Assembly: GCA_032718475.1 (NCBI GenBank)
Contig: JAUCBJ010006023.1
Location: 35,272-99,271, forward strand
Direction: 5' to 3'
From: Nemertoderma westbladi
Taxonomy: Eukaryota > Xenacoelomorpha > Nemertodermatida > Nemertodermatidae
Length of the DNA: 64,000 bases
Both the position numbers and the translations under genes were made by a program. Positions 1 through 13,540 of this stretch are shown one piece after another. The first letter of the stretch is position 1; each line of letters opens with the position of its first letter. The notes under the pieces are model-generated. The model was given only the letters and a program-made list of their open reading frames with translations, ran no database searches and was not told the DNA's origin.

Positions 1-3000
1 TGCGATGATTTCCTATTATGGCGGGCGACATACGAGGCCTATGAAGGAATTACCGGATTCGATCGTTTATTAACCAAACCGCCCAATGCAGCTACTGGTG
101 CTGCAGATGATCCCGAATTTCTCGCTGCAGGTAAGAAACTTAGATTTAATACACTACTAGCATCAGTTGCAAACTGTCAAGATACTGTGCGTGTTATGCT
201 TCAGATAAATAAACGCTTGAATGCTAATGATAAAAATAATGTCAATAATATCCTAAATGCACTAGCTATCCACATTCAAGGCGGTACTAATCACCGCATT
301 TATCGCAAACAGCTATTTGAACGTCGGCAGCAAGATAATGAAACTTTTGCTGACTATTTAATTGTTATGCGGACATTATTAGAGAAATGCGGGTACAGTG
401 ATGAAAAGGGAAATATTGAAGATAATCGATTGTTAGACTCACTTATTTTAAATGTAAACAATAATGAAGCTCGTAAAAGACTTTTGGAAAAGGGGCTCGA
501 TCTAACTCTCGATGATGCCATCAAAGTCATTGAGAGCATTGAGGCAGGAAAAACCGATAGTGCCACTATTCAGGGTTCATTGACTGATCGCCCAGGTACC
601 CGGATCTGTCGGGTACAAATGGCTGGACAACATCGACCACAGCTGCCTGGAACAGGCCCAACACAATTTTATCCAACAACTGGGGTCTATCAACCTCAAC
701 GTTTTATGGGACCTTACACTGGTCAAGGTCGAAGTATTTATACTTCAACAACTACCAGGCCAAATAATTTAGCTGAAGTTTGGAATGTATTTTCTAATAA
801 ATATGTAACATTATTTGATGGCAAAATCCGTTGTATGGTTGGAGCTCCAGCTAAGCTGATTCTTCGTGACGATTTAAAGCCAACAAGAATTACAACTCCA
901 CGCAAAGTTCCAATTCCATTAGAAGATGCTGTAAATCGTGAACTAGACACACTTATTAAAAACAAAATAATTGAACCTGACAATGGTTACGGTGAGTGGA
1001 TTTCACCCATGGTTGCAGTTCCAAAGAAGTCTCTACCAGGCCAAGAAACACGTGCTCGGATAACTGTCGACTATCGAGGCTTAAATAGAGCTTTAATACG
1101 CCCTGTATTTCAGAATCCAGCGCCTAAAGATGTAGTTTCAACTATTCCTGCTTCGGCGAAGGTATTTACTGTAATTGATGGCTTGAGTGGATTTTTCCAA
1201 GTACCATTAGCACCTGAATCTAGAAAATATACAACTTTCATAACGCCTCGTGGCCGATTTAGGTACCTCCGAGTTCCACAAGGCCTTAGCACTTCCAATG
1301 ATGAGTTTACTAGTAGAATGTTCAATGCAATGAATTCTATGTCTTGTGTTAAACTTATTGTTGAAGACATACTAATTTTCTCAAACACGGTGGAACAACA
1401 TATTAAAGATGTTGACATTGTGCTACAGAAATGCATTGACTTTGGTATTTCACTGAACAAATCCAAAGTCCAATTTGCTAAACCTCAAGTATTGTTTGGT
1501 GGCTTTAGTATCACTCATGGTTCTTTTTGTATTGATCCCAATTTAACCAATGATATTCGTGAATTCCCATCGCCTCGAAATCGTAAAGAATTGAAATCAT
1601 TCTTTGGTTTAGTGAATCAAGTTGGTGATTTTGACTCAACATTGACGCAGATGCTTGAACCACTGCGCCATTTGGATCGCAATAATGTAGTTTTCCAATG
1701 GAATGAAGATCATCAATTAGTATTTGATCGTGCTCGTACATTACTCAGTACAGGGAAATATCTTTCATACTACAATCCCAACTTTCCAACCCGACTATAC
1801 ACTGATGCATCAAAGGAGGGGGGTCTTGGCTTTGCATTGATGCAATATAATGGTGATAGGTGGCACACAGTTCAATGTGGTTCACGCCGTTTGACAAAAA
1901 GTGAACATTCTTGGGGAATCATAGAGTTAGAGGCATTAGCAGTTTGTTGGGCTGTAGCGATAAAATGTCGCTTAAATTAGATGGCCTCCGTGAATTTGAT
2001 GTTTACACTGATCACTTACCCCTTATATCGATCTTTAACAGACAAACATTAAATGATGTCGGCAATATACGACTGCTGAAAATCAAAACTAAACTTAATA
2101 GATTTAATATGAATGTAGTTCATATTGCAGGTACCCGAAACCTATGCGCTGATGCTCTGAGTCGTATTACAAGATATGATCCATCTCCTGAAGATATCAG
2201 TGTATCTGATGATACTGAAATCGATGCGTGTATTATAACGGCAATTGCAGGTTGTCTATGCTTGTTCTAGTGAATGTGGACTGTCAATGGATAAGCAAAT
2301 TGAACTATTGAAAACTTCTGCAGACAATGATATGGAATATATGAAATTAAAGTCCCTATTGCTGGGAGAAGGCTTTCCAATCCATAAGTCGCAACTTGAT
2401 ATTGATTTACGTCTTTATTGGAATGCTCGTTATAGCCTATTATTGGATGCTGATGGTTTAATTCTTAAAGGGCATTGTTTACTAGTTCCCAAAGATGAAC
2501 GTCCCAGCATTTTGGAAGCCCTTCATGCTGGGCACCAAGGGCAAACCCGCACTCTGGCTAATGCTGATTCTTCTGTTTGGTGGCCAACAATTCGACGTGA
2601 CATAGCACAGAAAATTGAAAACTGCCGTTGCTCTACTTACCAATTATCGCAGCGCGCTGAACCATTACACCGGGAACAACGTGAACGTGAAACAATTGCA
2701 ATGCAAATTTTACATGCTGACCTTGGAGATGTGGCTGGAAAGAAGTATCTAGTTGTCGCTGATGAACATACTGGATGGATCTTTATCAAAGAATGTGGAA
2801 TCCATTCCGACACAAAATGTATCACTAACCATCTACGAGAAATATTTCAACATTTTGGTCACCCATTACAACTATATCATGATGGCGGGCCCCCATTTAA
2901 TTCGAAATCATTTGAAGAATTTCTGTATGTATGCATGGTTGATTACTGATAAAACGACATCTCCGAATTTACCTCGTACAAATGGTCGCGCAGAAAATTC

Positions 3001-3640
3001 TGTTAAACAAGCGAAAAAACTAATAAAAAACTGCATTGATCTCAATGGTCAACTAAACCGTGATCAACTTGCACGTGGTCTAATTTCTCTCAATAACACT
3101 AATCGTGATTCTGGATTAGCACCAGCAGAACTAATGTTTGGGAGACGATTATATAAAACTCTGCCACGTCATGAAATGGCATATGAAATTGATGATTTCT
3201 CTTCTCCTACACGGAAACGAATGTCTGAAAACAATATTATGCTTCGGCGTGATCAATATGATTCTCATACACGGTTGTTACGTCCCTTGCATATTGGATG
3301 TCGTGTAATAATACAAGACCCAAGAAGTAAACTTTGGAATTATAAAGGAACTGTTGACAAAATTCTAGAAAAACACGATTACATGGTGAAATTCGATAAT
3401 GGTTCTTATCTACGTCGTAATCGAGTATTTATGCGGCCAATTCAACCAATACCAATTGGTGGTGGACCTACCAACACGTCCATGGTGGTTCCAGTCCCCG
3501 ACCCTACTCGGCCACCCACGTCCACGACAGCCGCTGAGGTGGTCCCTCAATCCGTTATCATTCCAACAATGCGACGATACCCAACGCGTATTATTAAGCC
3601 AAATCCCCGATACATAGGAGAAGACTGGGTCACCCATTGA
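1..3640 (+). pseudogene. Ty3/gypsy LTR retrotransposon gag-pol, decayed, cut by the window's left edge
   Basis: The first reading frame is already open at base 1, so gag begins upstream of the window. In order: a retrotransposon gag region (about 1-590), a proline/glutamine-rich linker, reverse transcriptase (about 840-1640), RNase H (about 1795-2170), a zinc-binding integrase N-domain (about 2520-2640), an integrase core and a C-terminal tail ending at 3640. Reverse transcriptase motif A (VIDGLSGFFQ) is present, but the catalytic YxDD box reads VEDI. RNase H keeps its acidic residues (TDAS, ELEAL, TDHL, ADALSR). The frame changes near 1965, 2250 and 2930, splitting RNase H from integrase and the integrase core in two; the last catalytic Glu lies in NGRAEN after the third shift. 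The CCHC knuckle and DTG protease expected between gag and reverse transcriptase are missing. This copy cannot make a working polyprotein. Confidence 0.92.
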
Positions 3641-3740
3641 GATGCATTCGCCCTAAGCGTAAACGCCTTTAAACTGAAAGTAAATTACTTAGGTTTTGAT
3701 TAATTTTAGTATAACCTTTATAAGATACTTTATAAAATTA

Positions 3741-3754
3741 TTGGGAAAGAGAGA
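3741..3754 (+). other. Polypurine tract of the Ty3/gypsy element
   Basis: A purine-rich stretch, GGGAAAGAGAGA, sits immediately before a TGTGGTAGTAAG sequence that starts the presumed 3' LTR. This is the usual position of the plus-strand primer in LTR elements, about 110 bases after the pol stop. Confidence 0.7.
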
Positions 3755-4094
3755 TGTGGTAGTAAGTACTACAGTACATGGCCTTATCTGCCTATGGCTT
3801 ATTATTATTATGGATATAGCCTAGGGTACCGGTTAGGACAGTATTGTGATTAGGTGTTGGGGAGTGCAGTACTGTTGCTTAGGTATCGGTACTGATGTGT
3901 ACAGGTGCCACATATTTACTACAGCTATATAGCTGGGTTATAGCTACATTATATATATATCATATTATTACTATATGGTTGTTGTTCATATCTACGCCAG
4001 CAGCAGCCGTTTTTTTTAACAGGGTATTACGTGTATTCAAGCAACTTTGTTTAAAAATGTTGTTTAAACAAAATATTAAGAGATTACAACCACA
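3755..4094 (+). repeat. 3' LTR of the Ty3/gypsy element
   Basis: The LTR begins TGTGGTAGTAAG directly after the polypurine tract and ends near TTACAACCACA, giving a short imperfect TG...CA inverted terminus and a length of about 340 bases. The 5' LTR is outside the window, so the right border rests on the inverted terminus alone. Confidence 0.65.
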
Positions 4095-5421
4095 AACATA
4101 AAACAAACAAAAGGTTATGCATATCCAGTTGCTGTGCAATCTAAAAACAGTTATAGGGCCTACAGTCAACTATAATAGTACAATACTAATGCATAAAATA
4201 AAGAGTACATTAGTTATTAAATGCAATAGTGACACTGGATGTTGTATAAAAATTGTTTTAGATAGTTTTAAAGGTATATAGCACATCATATAACTGAAAG
4301 TGTATATGACAAATATAATATTCCACAAATCTAATCCTCTTTGTACAAGTACAACAATTTATAATCACCTATCGAGAGATAATTTATTAATGGTTTTAAG
4401 AAAATAATATGCTTTACAATCTATATTTTCGCCTTACACTTCATCCTTGGACATGGTAGGGGGGGGGGGACCCCCAGAAAAAAGGTCCGATGACAAGACG
4501 AGGCATATATTAGAATGTTCTGAAACGTTTAGAGGCATGAATGAATATCCCTAGTTAAGATGCGAGGATCGATTGGAGAGAGGGAAGAACATTATGGCCA
4601 TGCAAAAGAGAAGATACAGCAAGTGGAATTGAAATTGAGGACAAAAATAATAATAGTTTGGAGCGAGGAATGTGATATGCTGTACAAAAGATAAGGTAGT
4701 GCTTGGGATCCTCACAAGAGTGGTCACAAGAGGTGCATTCAGTTTAATCCATTAGGTATCGTTTTACCATATCAGATGCAAGAGTACTGCAATTTAGGCG
4801 TAGTTGACAGAGAATTACCTCCGTAAAACGATCACCTAAGTAGTGATATTTGTTAACATTGAGAAGAGGAAACATTTCGCGCTTGAATAACGGCAAGGAT
4901 AGTTGCCTGATGGCTACTAGGTAGGATAGAGTTCCTTCCGTATAATGCAGCAGCCGTTTATAGTAGTAGCACCTGCCAGCAGGGGTCAGATGAGCTGAAT
5001 AACCAATGTGTGTCATGTGGTTCACAGTAGGTATAAGTGGTAGGCCCCATATCTGACACAAATGCGACACCCACCCTGCACCCTGTGAAAGTCCAAGGTA
5101 AGACTTAGTATGCGTGCAACTGTAAAGGCGCCCTTATTATCCCCTCCTGCTATACAACATAAATTAAACTTCCTAATATTGCATATAAATTAGCCCTTAG
5201 TTATTACCAATACGCAGTATCTGGTCAGTAACTACTACATACTATATTGTTTGCTCACTTCTCATCATTGCTCCCCAATGGGCACACCTCTCTTAATTAT
5301 CGCGCCATTTCTCACTCTGTGGTGTGGCCAATATTACGTCGTCGATTATTACTCATCTATTATAATATTTAATATTATATTATATTATTATAATATATAA
5401 TACTAATATTATCACCACAGA
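4095..5421. other. Intergenic spacer without a supported gene
   Basis: This AT-rich stretch holds a G-run followed by a C-run near 4458-4475. A 108-codon minus-strand frame (4744-5070) has no domain that I recognise. An (AT)-rich tract lies at 5362-5405, just before the LINE fragment. Confidence 0.6.
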
Positions 5422-7298
5422 ATCATCCCACCGGCTCGGGCACACTAGAGCCAGGGATGCAACTAAGGCGGCATCTAGGTCCCTTAACAGGCAGTACTCT
5501 GATAATCTGAAGGAGCTTATCAATGAGCAGGTTGATGTCATTAACAATGCTGATGATAGCATGCAATCAGCCCAGGTTTGGCAATCAATAAACCTGCTCA
5601 CTGGTAGGAAAATCCAACCAACCACCAAGGTTAAGGCACAATCTCCAGCTGAATGCCTCAATGGTTGGAAGGATCCACTTGAGAAGATTCTAATCAATGA
5701 CATGGTATTACCTGAATTCTTTGTGGTACATCTTGTATCTGAGTCTGTGCTCAAAGATATCCCCATTGGTGCACATCTCCCATTGGTGCCAGTGGAGGTG
5801 ATGGAAGTCTGAAGTCTTTAAAATTCCTGAGTGTTTGGAGCTCATTCATCATTCACCCCATTATTGTGGACAAAGAGAGTCGCTCAAGAAATGAAAACAA
5901 ATAAGCTGGTCCCTGCCCCAAAGAAGGGCAACCTAACAACTGGATCTTTTTTTGGAATCTGGTTGATCTCAATTGCTGCAAGGCTACACAATATAATTAT
6001 ATTAAATCACATTAGGGATCATCTTGTGGAGAGACTGTTATGTGGGAACAAATATGGGTTCTGTAAAGGTCATTGGACCATTGAACAATGGAGCCTATTC
6101 TGGCACTTAGAAGGATAATCGATCAGATATCAATAAAGATAGACAGGTGTCTGTCAGACAGATCTTTGTTGACTTCTTCAAGGCCTCTGACTCAGTCTTC
6201 CGACCACATATGTTCTGTTCAGCATACTTGCGGCATATGGGATTCCAGAGGAAATTATTGCAGCTATCAGATCACTGTGCCTCCACATTTGTGTTTACTG
6301 GTGAAGGTGACTCATTCGAACCTTTATGGAGAGTGACAGACTAACACCATTCTTATTCGTAATTGTGGTTGATTATGTTCTACGCTCATGTCCTTAGACC
6401 ATCGTAATAAAGATGGGGTGATGGTAACACCCCCTACTGGCACAAGTTGTACAGGATATTCAGCAAAGTATCTTACTGATCTAGACTTTGCTGATGATTT
6501 GGGGGTGCTGTCAGAATCAGTAGAGCGACCCCAAAGGCTCCTCTGTTCATTAGAGCAGCTTGCTTCTAGTGTTGGTCTTTTTTTAAACTTCAAGAAGATC
6601 AAAATTATAACAGTGAACCTTGACAGCCATCAAGAAATGTCTGATCGTATGGGCAAAAGCTCCAGGAATGGGATTGCTTGAGCACATAGATGAATTCTGC
6701 TACCTGGGATCATGGATCCGAAAATCAGCTGAAGACCTAGGGAAACGTAAGGGGAAGGTATTGGGGCAGCATTGAATAGTCTTTCCAGGATTTGAAGTCC
6801 CATAGGATAAAACGGTATCTCAAGGTTCGATAATTTATGGCAGTAGTAGAACCAGTACCGGTACTCTTATTATGGAGTTCATTCTGGGCTCTAACTGCAG
6901 AGGATACCAAATCTCGGGATGGCACTTTCACAAGAATGCAGCACCGGATTCATTGTGTCAAGTACAATGAACACATCCCCAAACATTGGAGGTGTTTCAG
7001 TAGTCTCCCCTAGCTTGATCCTTGAACGGAATCACCACCGCTTTCCAGGACATTGTCCATTAGCCAGTGTATAACTTTGTGCTTTGATGGCGTAATGAAG
7101 TGAATAGGCATGGTGGACAGCCAAATTACTTTCTTGCGACGGCTCTTAAAGGACACTGGCCATGAAGATACAGATGAACTAGCAAATGTCATGGGTGATA
7201 GGGAGTTGTTTCGGTGCAATTTTGTAGACAAGCCGGCACAGCATTCTTAATATGTAATATATATAATGCAGGTGCAATGCAGCATGTCGATAGTAGTA
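5422..7298 (+). pseudogene. LINE family A copy 1, degenerate reverse transcriptase
   Basis: Homologous along its length to the better copy at 46025-48165: the linker between endonuclease and reverse transcriptase, the reverse transcriptase itself (a [14 protein letters not shown] stretch with FADD is readable near 6477-6520) and the C-terminal region with a GxCPL-type end. The frame is broken into many pieces by indels and stops. It ends with the family's 3' terminal sequence (CCGGCACAGCATTCTTAA) and a short GTAGTAGTAAT tail. It is 5' truncated, as usual for non-LTR elements. The family is an APE-endonuclease LINE; the exact clade (RTE-, Proto2- or CR1/L2-like) is not resolved here. Confidence 0.88.
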
Positions 7299-9884
7299 AT
7301 ATAATAACAATTTTACCATCGTTTGGTAATTATTACACCCAAAACGTTTCGTTTTGATGGAGAGAGGTCTGCCAGCCGTATTACTAGCAGGGAACTCAGC
7401 AATCGTCTCAAAATCATGAAGTTTTGAGATCAAGCGATATAACTTCCAACAAGCAAATTGACGAGTTGAAAATAGCAGCATGAATAATGTACTAGCGAAT
7501 AAATGAAACCCTTCTATATATATATATATATCTATAAAATCTATTAAAAAACGCACCTTGTGTTTCCAAATGTACCTTGTCAATGAAGATGAGTAACATT
7601 AATATTAAGAAACATACATTTTCAGAAATCATGATAAGTAATTAGTCATCATGTGCGGTACTGTGTTACAAAATCGACGTTTGCAAGCTTTGTTCCAATA
7701 GTTGCGACCTCTGTTTCAATAGTTCCAATGGGATGCAAACTTTGCTTTTGCTAATTTTTCTGTGCACAATAGGTTAGTAAGTTAGAATTTAGATTTGAAA
7801 TTTTGATAGGGTAATAGCATTAAAATGATGGAAAGTTATCAGTAACTAAATAATCTTTGTCTTATTTTCTAATAAGGAAAAAATTGTTGTTAATTGTTGT
7901 TAATTGTTGTTAATAGGAAAACATAGTTGTTAAATTGGCCATTAGAATGTGCCGTGCTTTACAAAAAAAATAACATTTTGTTATATAGAAAGCCGAATGT
8001 GAGATGTATAGCAATCTACACCATTCTAAAATAAATGTGCACTTTTACATATAATTATAAATTACATTACATTTGTTTATGGGCTTATTTCTAAAACTGA
8101 CGACATTATTTTGCATTGTTTTTGTACTTGAAATATCAAATATGAGCCATAATCAGTACATCGTAATAACGACTATATGATATAATTTATGTGTTTTCAT
8201 AAAGTAGTTGCTAGTTGAAGTAAAAAAAATGGAAACACGTTACTTATTAAAATAATACTGTACGATAGTATAATAAAAGAGAGGTAACAGTTTACTGCCG
8301 AGGATTACCACTACTGCACAATTTCAGATTGAGTGCAGGTTACAACGAATTGAGTGTCATCAAGGTCAATGAGATATGAATAAATTTTTAGAATTAAAGA
8401 CTTTCAGTTTATTTATCAGTATTTTAAAATTATTTACCAGTATTTTAAAATGATTTATCAGTATTTAGAAAATGAAGGATGAAGAATGCCAATTAATTAT
8501 GATTCTTGTATTCTTGTAATTATTTTACGGTTTATAGCAATTGATAAAAAAAACCAAGGCCAATCATAGAGCACACCTATATAAAATGTTAAAGAACATA
8601 CAAACAAAGATAAATTAAAAACATAAACAAAAAATAAACGAAACGATGAATTAGAAACAAGTTTACAAAAAAAGCACAATGAATAATGGATGATATAATT
8701 GGTTATGGGACTTAAACAGTCTAAGAATCAATTTTAATACAATAATGAAATTAATTAGTTTACATGATGGTAACTAGAGAGCAACGAGCAGTCATGTGAT
8801 ATAAAACAGTTAAAACATGATTAAATTCTGTTAAAACAGTTAAAACATGATTAAGTATGATATGATTGACAGTTAATGAATGTCATGATGATTATGAAAT
8901 TTTAACTTTAATAATAAAAATCCAGGTGAGACATAATAACAAATAATAAATGCGCCCACCATACAGAACTACCGGTGTTGTATTGTCTGTATATAGTCAA
9001 CAACAGATTAAGCACTTCAAAATGACAATACCAAATAATAATATACTACAGTATGTATAGTTATGTATAGTTTGCACATTGCATATTTTATCATAATTAA
9101 TTTGAGTTATTATCATGAGCCAGTAGTGACAGGTGTTGTGTCCGCATTGGCCATAAGAATGGGGGCCTAGCAGCGGACTGGTCGATGTCGTGATCATTGA
9201 ACTATATATATATTATTTTAGAGAAATAAATCATAATCAACTCGAATAATCATGGGCAGTATTTATTATTTATGTCAGCAATAAAAATAGTTGCCTCACT
9301 TTAAACAGAACAATTAATGTTGGCATTGATCGGCCTATATATTGGTTTAATATAAGTTCAGGTTCCTTTTCATCCTAAACATGCCTACCATACATGAGAT
9401 GGAATGATGATTGGCTGTTGATTAATTTGAACAGGTGCCAATGTATTCATAGTTGTTCCTCCTGACCAACAGCAGCAATCGAAACAATAACATTTCCTAT
9501 ATATACTATAGGAAATATTTTAAATTTTTTTAATCACATTTTTCTGTAACAATTAACTGAGATTTTGACAACTGAAAAGTGAAATTTAGCAGGGAATATT
9601 TTTGCGAAATCGACTTAGTATATTCGATGTGCTACTACAGATAGCGTTGCTATCACGCCACGAATATAAATCAAATTATTAAATGAAAAAAAATGAAATG
9701 AAATTATTGTCCATCGTGTGCACAGGTAACGAATTGCCCGCAATGCATACAGTATGCATTTCGTTTACTGAATGTTTATTTTGTACGGTATTCCTCCACC
9801 TTCCTCCAATACAAACACTCCATGATATATGACATCGTTTGGTCGCACAATAATGAAATATACTAGGTTACTAGGCTGCATTGC
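7299..9884. other. AT-rich non-coding stretch
   Basis: There is a short TA microsatellite near 7514-7533, three direct copies of TTGTTAATTG at about 7884-7914, and a repeated TTTATCAGTATTTTAAAAT motif near 8410-8470. I see no coding region or RNA gene. Confidence 0.6.
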
Positions 9885-10800
9885 AGCTGCATTTTTAAGA
9901 ATGGGGGGCCGGCTTGTTGACAAAGTTGCGTCGCCACAACTCCATATCACCCATGACATTTGCTAGATCATCCGCATCTTCAAGGCCAGTGTCCTTTAAG
10001 ATGCGTCTCAAGAAAGTCATGGGCTGTCCACCATACTAATTCACTCCACGAGGCCGTCAAAAAACACGATTATGCACTGGGCACTGGCTGGTCCTCACCG
10101 CGAAAGCAATGTCCTGCAAAGCGGAGGCGGCTTTGTTCTATTGTCAAGCTTGGGGGGAACCAATGAGACTCCTCCAATGTTATATAGAATCTGCTTGGAG
10201 ATGTGTGAATTGAACTTGACACAGTGAACCCAGCGTAGCATTCTTGTGAATGTGCCATTCAGAGATTTATTTTAGATAGTAACAATGTGTTGGCAAGCTG
10301 TATTTTTCGAGGTATTTGTTATTATACATTTATTATAGGAAGGGATCTAGGGGTATTTATTGTACAATACCCGGTTAAAAAGTACGCATGTGATGGGATT
10401 AGTCCTACAATTGCGCCAATAAAAGATAAGTTATTTTCGGTAAAATAAACTTATCACTCGAGGTTAAGACCCCTAGATCCCTTCCTATAATAAATTCAGA
10501 GATTTGGTTTCCTCAGCAGTCCTGCATGGACTCCCATATAAGAGTTCTTGTTCTACTGCATATAATCGCAATAATTGCAATAATCGAACCCTGAGGTAAC
10601 TTGTTATTCTGTGGGACTTACAAATCCTGGATAGGCTATTCAATACTGCCAATGCCTTCCTCTTACATATCCGAAGGTCTTCATCTGACTTCCAGGTCCA
10701 TGATCCAAAGTAGCAGAAGTCATCCACGTGCTCAAGCAAGCCATTCCTGTAGCTCATTCCCTCCCGATCAGACATTTCTTGAGGGCTGTCTAGGTATAAT
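9885..10800 (-). pseudogene. LINE family A copy 2, 3' part, split by an insertion
   Basis: On the minus strand this is the C-terminal part of the family A reverse transcriptase and its 3' end, starting at the family tail near 9885 and running to the [10 protein letters not shown]-like region near 10790. It is split at 10268 by a 228-base insertion; the two halves continue each other exactly across it. Stops and indels are common. Confidence 0.85.
10268..10496. mobile_element. Insertion with 12-bp target duplication inside LINE A copy 2
   Basis: ATTCAGAGATTT occurs at both borders, while the intact LINE has it once, so this is a target-site duplication. The insert carries an inverted repeat, TTTATTATAGGAAGGGATCT with its complement at the far end. 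Its left part (GTGTTGGCAAGCTGTAT...) resembles sequence at about 35724-35790, so the family is dispersed. I do not recognise the element type. Confidence 0.7.
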
Positions 10801-10914
10801 TTTTGTTAATTACAATTATTAATTATAATTTATAATTTTATAATTTATAATTCAAGTTTCACTGTCATTTTTTGGTCTTCTTGGAGTTTACAAAAAGACA
10901 AACACGATCTCAAT

Positions 10915-11265
10915 CCAAATCTCTGGATGGCACATTGCTACGTCGGGTTTGTTGTGTCAAGTACAATGAACACTTCTAAAATGAGACACTGTGTAACATT
11001 GCAGGTGTCTCTTTGATTCCCCCATGCTTGACAGTTGAACAAAGCCGCCTCCGCTCCGCTTAGCAGGACATTGTTTTCGCCGTAAGGACCAGCCTGAGCA
11101 CAATCTTGTGCTTTAGCAAACCTAAGGAGAAAATAAGCATGGTGGACAGCCCATGACTTTCTTGAGACGCATCGTAAAGGAGACCTGGCTTTGAAGATAA
11201 GGATAAGTGCAACTTAGTTATCTCAATGTGCAGCTTCAATGGAGCAGGCCGATAATAGATAGAGT
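10915..11265 (+). pseudogene. LINE family A copy 3, 3' fragment
   Basis: It matches the last part of the family A open frame (the region reading as [29 protein letters not shown] in copy 8) with several deletions. Only the 3' portion is present and the frame is not intact. It lies in the opposite orientation to copy 2, about 100 bases away. Confidence 0.82.
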
Positions 11266-13244
11266 GATAATAAAAAAGTAGTTGGGAATTTAGTGATAAA
11301 TCACAAACTCGAGAAACTGAGAATAAGCTTATTTTTACATAGAATAATGAATATTAGCCATAAATGATGAATTGTTTATAAAAATAAAATGTTCTTGTTT
11401 ACACAAATTTTAAGGTGGATTTTCATTTTTCATATTTATTCAAAGAAAAAAATGAAATTGGGCAAAATGATCGAATATTTCGATTTCAATAATTTTTATA
11501 TAAAAAAGGTAAATTTTTTTTAAACTTTTCAAATTTTGAAAAGTGCTGTTTTATGGTGAAACAATCAGACGATGGTGAAAGCTAATGTCACCACATGAAA
11601 GCCTAGAAAAATATATGAAAAATAGTTTTTGAATGGAATGGGAATTAATTAATTAAAATAATTAAAAGTTTGGAAATATATTGCATGGTGAAACATTACC
11701 GCGGTAAAATTTTGATTATGAGGATATTCGTGGTTGGTGATTTCATTTACAACGTCTGTTCTAATGTTCGGTGGGATCTAGAGCGCCTGTCTGTCAGTCT
11801 GTCTATTTGTGGAAACTAAAACAGATCTCGCTAATATAAGCGATATCTCCCCGTTTTAAGTTTGAATTGCTCATAAAATTCTGCTTCACACGAAATATAA
11901 CCTAAACGAGCTGACAATAATTATTTATTGAAAGATTGAGAGATTGCTATTAGACCCACTAACACGTTCATGGGGCCTTCACGCAGTACAAGGCTCAGTT
12001 AAACAGACATAGTACCGTTGTGTCGGTCCTACCAATAATAACCCCAAAAGTTATAATCGTTGTAAAGAACGGATAAATAAATTTTTCAATGCCGTTTTAT
12101 CTTTTTCACATTACATTTATGATTGCTATCATTATGTGAGAGTTTGAGAATTTCAACTCTTAAACTTTTTTAATTAAACCAATTATTCGTATTTTCGAAA
12201 AAGCGTCAAGTCTCCCTCAATGGGGGGAGACTTGAACCCCACCTCGCATTCTTGTAAATTCGTTGAAAAATGCAGAAGAAGTGTAATAATTACATGTTCA
12301 ACCTGTATATTTTCTAGTAGAGCAAAAAAATTTCAAAAAATGCGATTGTTAAATTGTTAAATTATTATCCAAAATTTTATACAAATTTAGGTGGTCGTTC
12401 ACATGGTTCTCCCAACAAGAACTGAATAAATAATAGTTCATTAAAACCGCATTAAAATTTAACGGGGGAAGGTACTTTTTATTAATGAATATATTGTATA
12501 ATTTTCAATCCAGGAGCATTTTAATTGTTTTCCTGTAATTCTATTGATGTGTGCCGCTTTCTGACGAAGTGGCATCTTGTTTAATCTGTCAATCACCCAG
12601 TTAGTTGGCGGGCTACTAACTACATTGCAAAGAGGGAAGGAAGAGTTGGTTGGCTTGGCTTGGCTGGGTTTATCAAGGCCTCTCTCTCTCTCTCTGGCCA
12701 CTCCATTGTATTCACATTCCATTGATAGCTTGGTCTGTTTAAGTGCCGATCAACTAGTTGGAGTGCTCTGGTGTAATGGTTCTCTACGTGGGGGGTGTAT
12801 CGTGTATCTCTAGGTAGACGTCAGCATTGAAGGCTTCAAGTCTCCCTCACACTCGTGCGTCATGTATCCCCACATGGGCTTTTTTTATATTAATTGATAT
12901 AATTTCAAAACGGCTGAACCAAAACTGGAAAACAATATATGGCAGGATAGTGCAATAATTAGTCAACACATGTTGTGAATTACAATTAACATACAGTAAA
13001 ATAATGATGCGATATTTCATTCGTTGTACAGGGCAAAAATTTACTTTTGAACCCAGAAAACGTTTATTGACAATAAAACAAAAAATAACCAAAAGGTAAT
13101 AAAACATTGTTGCGCGGATGTAGCCAACATGTATTTTACACATTTTTGTGTGGTATTGTTAAATAATTTACAATAGTTTTTGAGTTATTAAAAAAAATCA
13201 AGTCTCCCCTAAAGTCAAGTCTCCCTCACTCACCCTACCGGTGT
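11266..13244. other. Non-coding stretch with repeated CAAGTCTCCC motifs
   Basis: A short hairpin (CAAGTCTCCC, five-base loop, then GGGGGAGACTTG) lies at 12206-12233. Further copies of CAAGTCTCCC are at about 12837, 13199 and 13214, the last just before LINE A copy 4. A CT microsatellite is at 12679-12696. No gene is supported. Confidence 0.55.
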
Positions 13245-13540
13245 ATTGAATGATTGCAGTGCCTCCGCTTTGCAGGACATTGCTTTCGCCGTGAGGACCA
13301 GCCAGTGCATAATCTTGTACTTTGGCAGCCTCATGGAGTGAATAAGCATGGTGGACAGCCCATGAATTTCTTGAGACGCATCTTAAAGGACACTGGCCTT
13401 GAAGATGCGGATGATCTAGCAAATGTCATGGGTGATAGGGAGTTGTGGCGGTGCAATTTTGTCGATAAGCCGGCACAGCATTCTTAAAAATGCAGCTGCA
13501 ATGCAGCATGCCGATCCTAGTAGTAGACTGATTGCAGGAT
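13245..13540 (+). pseudogene. LINE family A copy 4, short 3' end
   Basis: A strongly 5'-truncated copy that is close to copy 8 in sequence, from the [20 protein letters not shown] region through the terminal DKPAQHS stop and the 3' tail with CCTAGTAGTAGACTG. The reading frame of this short piece is intact, suggesting a young insertion. Confidence 0.9.

Noticed and set aside
4744-5070. A 108-codon minus-strand frame
   Set aside because: No domain, splice context or repeat homology was recognised; it may be chance.
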